The notes beneath the pieces are model-generated. The model was not told where the DNA came from. It searched no databases and was given only the letters and a program-made list of their open reading frames with translations. Made by a program: the position numbers and the translations under genes. Of a stretch of DNA of 23,206 nucleotides, positions 22,283 through 23,206 are shown piece after piece. The stretch comes from Anaerolineaceae bacterium (lineage in GTDB: Bacteria > Chloroflexota > Anaerolineae > Anaerolineales > Anaerolineaceae): positions 1-23,206 of the forward strand of contig DMDF01000179.1 of assembly GCA_003446605.1 (NCBI GenBank), written 5' to 3'. Positions within the stretch are counted from its first letter, which is position 1. Every line of letters starts with the position of its first letter.

Positions 22283-22885
22283 ATGATTCTTCTTATCGCC
22301 GTCGCCGCTGGTATCGGAGCGAGCTTGATCCGCTCGTGGATACTGCATACAAAACTTCAAGAAATTCATATCAAGTCTATTTGGCTTGTTTTGTTTGCCT
22401 TTTTACCACAGTGGTTAGCTTTTAATTTTTCACCCACCAGAGAGATAATTCCTGATTCTTGGATCCCTTTAATCTTATTAGGGTCACAGCTTTTATTGCT
22501 TGTTTTTGTTTGGCAAAATCGCGACCTGCCAGGTATTAAAGTCATGGGGTTGGGTCTTTTACTTAACTTTGTCGTGATCGCGTTAAATCACGGATTTATG
22601 CCTTTGAGCCCTGAAACCGCTCAAAAACTGATCCCGGCGGGAGTCACAGCGGATCTGGCGATTGGAGAACGTGTGGAATACGGAAAAGATATCCTCCTGC
22701 AAGTCAGTGATACTAACCTGTGGTTCTTATCTGATATTTTTGTTTTACCAAAATGGTTTACAAATCGCGCCGCATTCAGTCTTGGTGATATATTTATCAG
22801 TGTTGGGGCATTCCTGCTTCTTTGGTCATTGGGTGATTCCTCCCCTATCCATTCTTTGGAGGTCGAAAATGCTGAGGATATTTAA
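22283..22885 (+). CDS. DUF5317 integral membrane protein
   Basis: 200 residues with about five hydrophobic segments (residues roughly 2-17, 33-50, 60-77, 84-101, 165-183). The stretch LLLNFVVIALNHGFMPLSPE with the LxNgGxMP-like core, the following GERVEYGKDIL and the F-LGD-F-S-GAFLLLW end fit DUF5317, a family of unknown function seen mostly in Chloroflexota, Actinomycetota and Bacillota. No clear ribosome site precedes the ATG: TATAAA (22274-22279) lies only three bases away, so the transcript could begin at or very near the start codon. TTGATT (22252-22257) is 16 bases further upstream. Its end overlaps the next gene by 17 bases, so the two are coupled. Confidence 0.8.
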   Translation: MILLIAVAAGIGASLIRSWILHTKLQEIHIKSIWLVLFAFLPQWLAFNFSPTREIIPDSWIPLILLGSQLLLLVFVWQNRDLPGIKVMGLGLLLNFVVIALNHGFMPLSPETAQKLIPAGVTADLAIGERVEYGKDILLQVSDTNLWFLSDIFVLPKWFTNRAAFSLGDIFISVGAFLLLWSLGDSSPIHSLEVENAEDI

Positions 22886-23120
22886 TCTCGATCCAATTCC
22901 CGTACCGGTACGAAAGAAAAATACAGAATTCAGCCGAATATTAACTGCGGCAGTGATCAATGAGAGATTCCGTCAATCTCTGCTCATTTCACCAAGCGAT
23001 GCTATCGATTCTGGCTATCATGGTGAAATTTTCAATGTGAATGCGCAGGATAGAGCCAAAATGGAAGCTATCCATGCATCCAACCTGGTGGATTTTGCCA
23101 CCAAAATCATTCAAAGTTAA
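22869..23120 (+). CDS. Small protein resembling NHLP-clan (Os1348/Franean1_4349-like) proteins
   Basis: 83 residues starting at an ATG with a strong GGAGG site (22858-22862), inside the end of the DUF5317 gene. After a basic N-terminus (IPVPVRKK) the body reads FSRILTAAVINERFRQSLLI, SPSDAIDSGYHGEIFNVNAQ, then DRAKMEAIHASNLVDFATKI. The pattern F-xx-LL-xxP-xxAI-xxGY ... LxAxxLxDFA is that of short helical NHLP-clan proteins, some of which act as leader regions of ribosomally made peptides. There is no obvious core peptide: it ends IIQS, without a Cys/Ser/Thr-rich tail, so a precursor role is doubtful. It may instead be a small subunit or partner protein. Resemblance is from memory of the pattern, not a search. 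Confidence 0.65.
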   Translation: MLRIFNLDPIPVPVRKKNTEFSRILTAAVINERFRQSLLISPSDAIDSGYHGEIFNVNAQDRAKMEAIHASNLVDFATKIIQS

Positions 23121-23138
23121 CTACAAAGGAGAAAAATC

Positions 23139-23206
23139 ATGAAGAATCTAACCAATAAGATCAGTATCTTCGCAGGACAAAAGGGTCAGCTCTTGCTCGT
23201 CATCCT
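23139..23206 (+). CDS. Start of an unidentified gene (cut by window edge)
   Basis: AAAGGAG (23125-23131) precedes an ATG by about seven bases; the first 22 residues begin MKNLTNKISIFAGQKGQLLL. A basic start and then the beginning of a hydrophobic run (GQLLLVIL) suggest a signal or membrane anchor, similar to the N-termini of TadE/TadG or pilin-like proteins, but too little is present to decide. It follows the NHLP-like gene by 18 bases and belongs to the same operon. Confidence 0.6.
   Translation, partial: MKNLTNKISIFAGQKGQLLLVI

Noticed and set aside
1..23206. tRNA, rRNA, CRISPR arrays, insertion sequences
   Set aside because: Nothing resembling these was seen on either strand by eye; no transposase text, no regular spaced direct repeats.

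Overview
The window looks like a chromosomal stretch of an anaerobic bacterium, most likely a member of the Chloroflexota (Anaerolineae-like). This is inferred from gene content: a tungsten/molybdenum aldehyde:ferredoxin oxidoreductase cluster with HdrA, a proton-pumping pyrophosphatase, a selenocysteine-type peroxiredoxin, and a DUF5317 membrane protein beside an NHLP-clan-like small protein. By eye the DNA is mildly AT-leaning. No rRNA, tRNA, CRISPR array, transposase or phage module was seen.

Layout. (1) 1-3223, minus strand: an operon read moaD-like -> aldehyde ferredoxin oxidoreductase -> four-cluster ferredoxin -> HdrA (cut by the window edge), with a good promoter at 3195-3223. (2) 3496-5017, minus: yggS and gpmA with a terminator between them. 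(3) 5099-5842, plus: a peroxiredoxin-glutaredoxin fusion whose peroxidatic residue is an in-frame UGA, almost certainly selenocysteine (Sec45). (4) 5843-6222: no gene, but inverted repeats and degenerate copies of a dispersed intergenic repeat. (5) 6223-8691, minus: an ECF-type cobalt/nickel transporter (cbiM with a C-terminal CbiN-like part, cbiQ, cbiO), divergent from a Fur-family regulator (8759-9142), with two tandem palindromic operators between them. (6) 9165-9326: a gene remnant. (7) 9453-12486, plus: a zinc uptake operon, Fur/Zur regulator-znuA-znuC-znuB, with a sigma70-type promoter and a near-canonical Fur box at its start point, closed by a strong convergent terminator. (8) 12541-15465, minus: hppA (K+-independent type by signature) and an unrecognised 254-aa protein. 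(9) 15566-17367: a HI0933-family flavoprotein converging on an unrecognised 195-aa protein, preceded by a small coding region that seems broken by two homopolymer frameshifts (17364-17569). (10) 17606-21930: MFS permease, phage-holin-family-4 membrane protein, C39-like cysteine peptidase lipoprotein and GPH-type sugar symporter. (11) 21931-22282: a cluster of inverted repeats. (12) 22283-23206, plus: DUF5317 membrane protein, an 83-aa protein resembling NHLP-clan/RiPP-leader-like proteins, and the start of a third gene.

Two themes tie the window together. One is anaerobic redox chemistry: AOR-ferredoxin-HdrA electron transfer, seleno-peroxiredoxin defence and pyrophosphate energetics. The other is transition metal homeostasis: two Fur paralogues, each next to the metal importer it probably controls, each with its own operator type. 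The strongest 'second look' item is the UGA-containing peroxiredoxin-glutaredoxin fusion, which a routine gene caller would split into two genes. Less certain leads are the frameshifted small gene at 17.4-17.6 kb, the structured leader at 22.0-22.2 kb and the NHLP-like small protein operon at the right edge.
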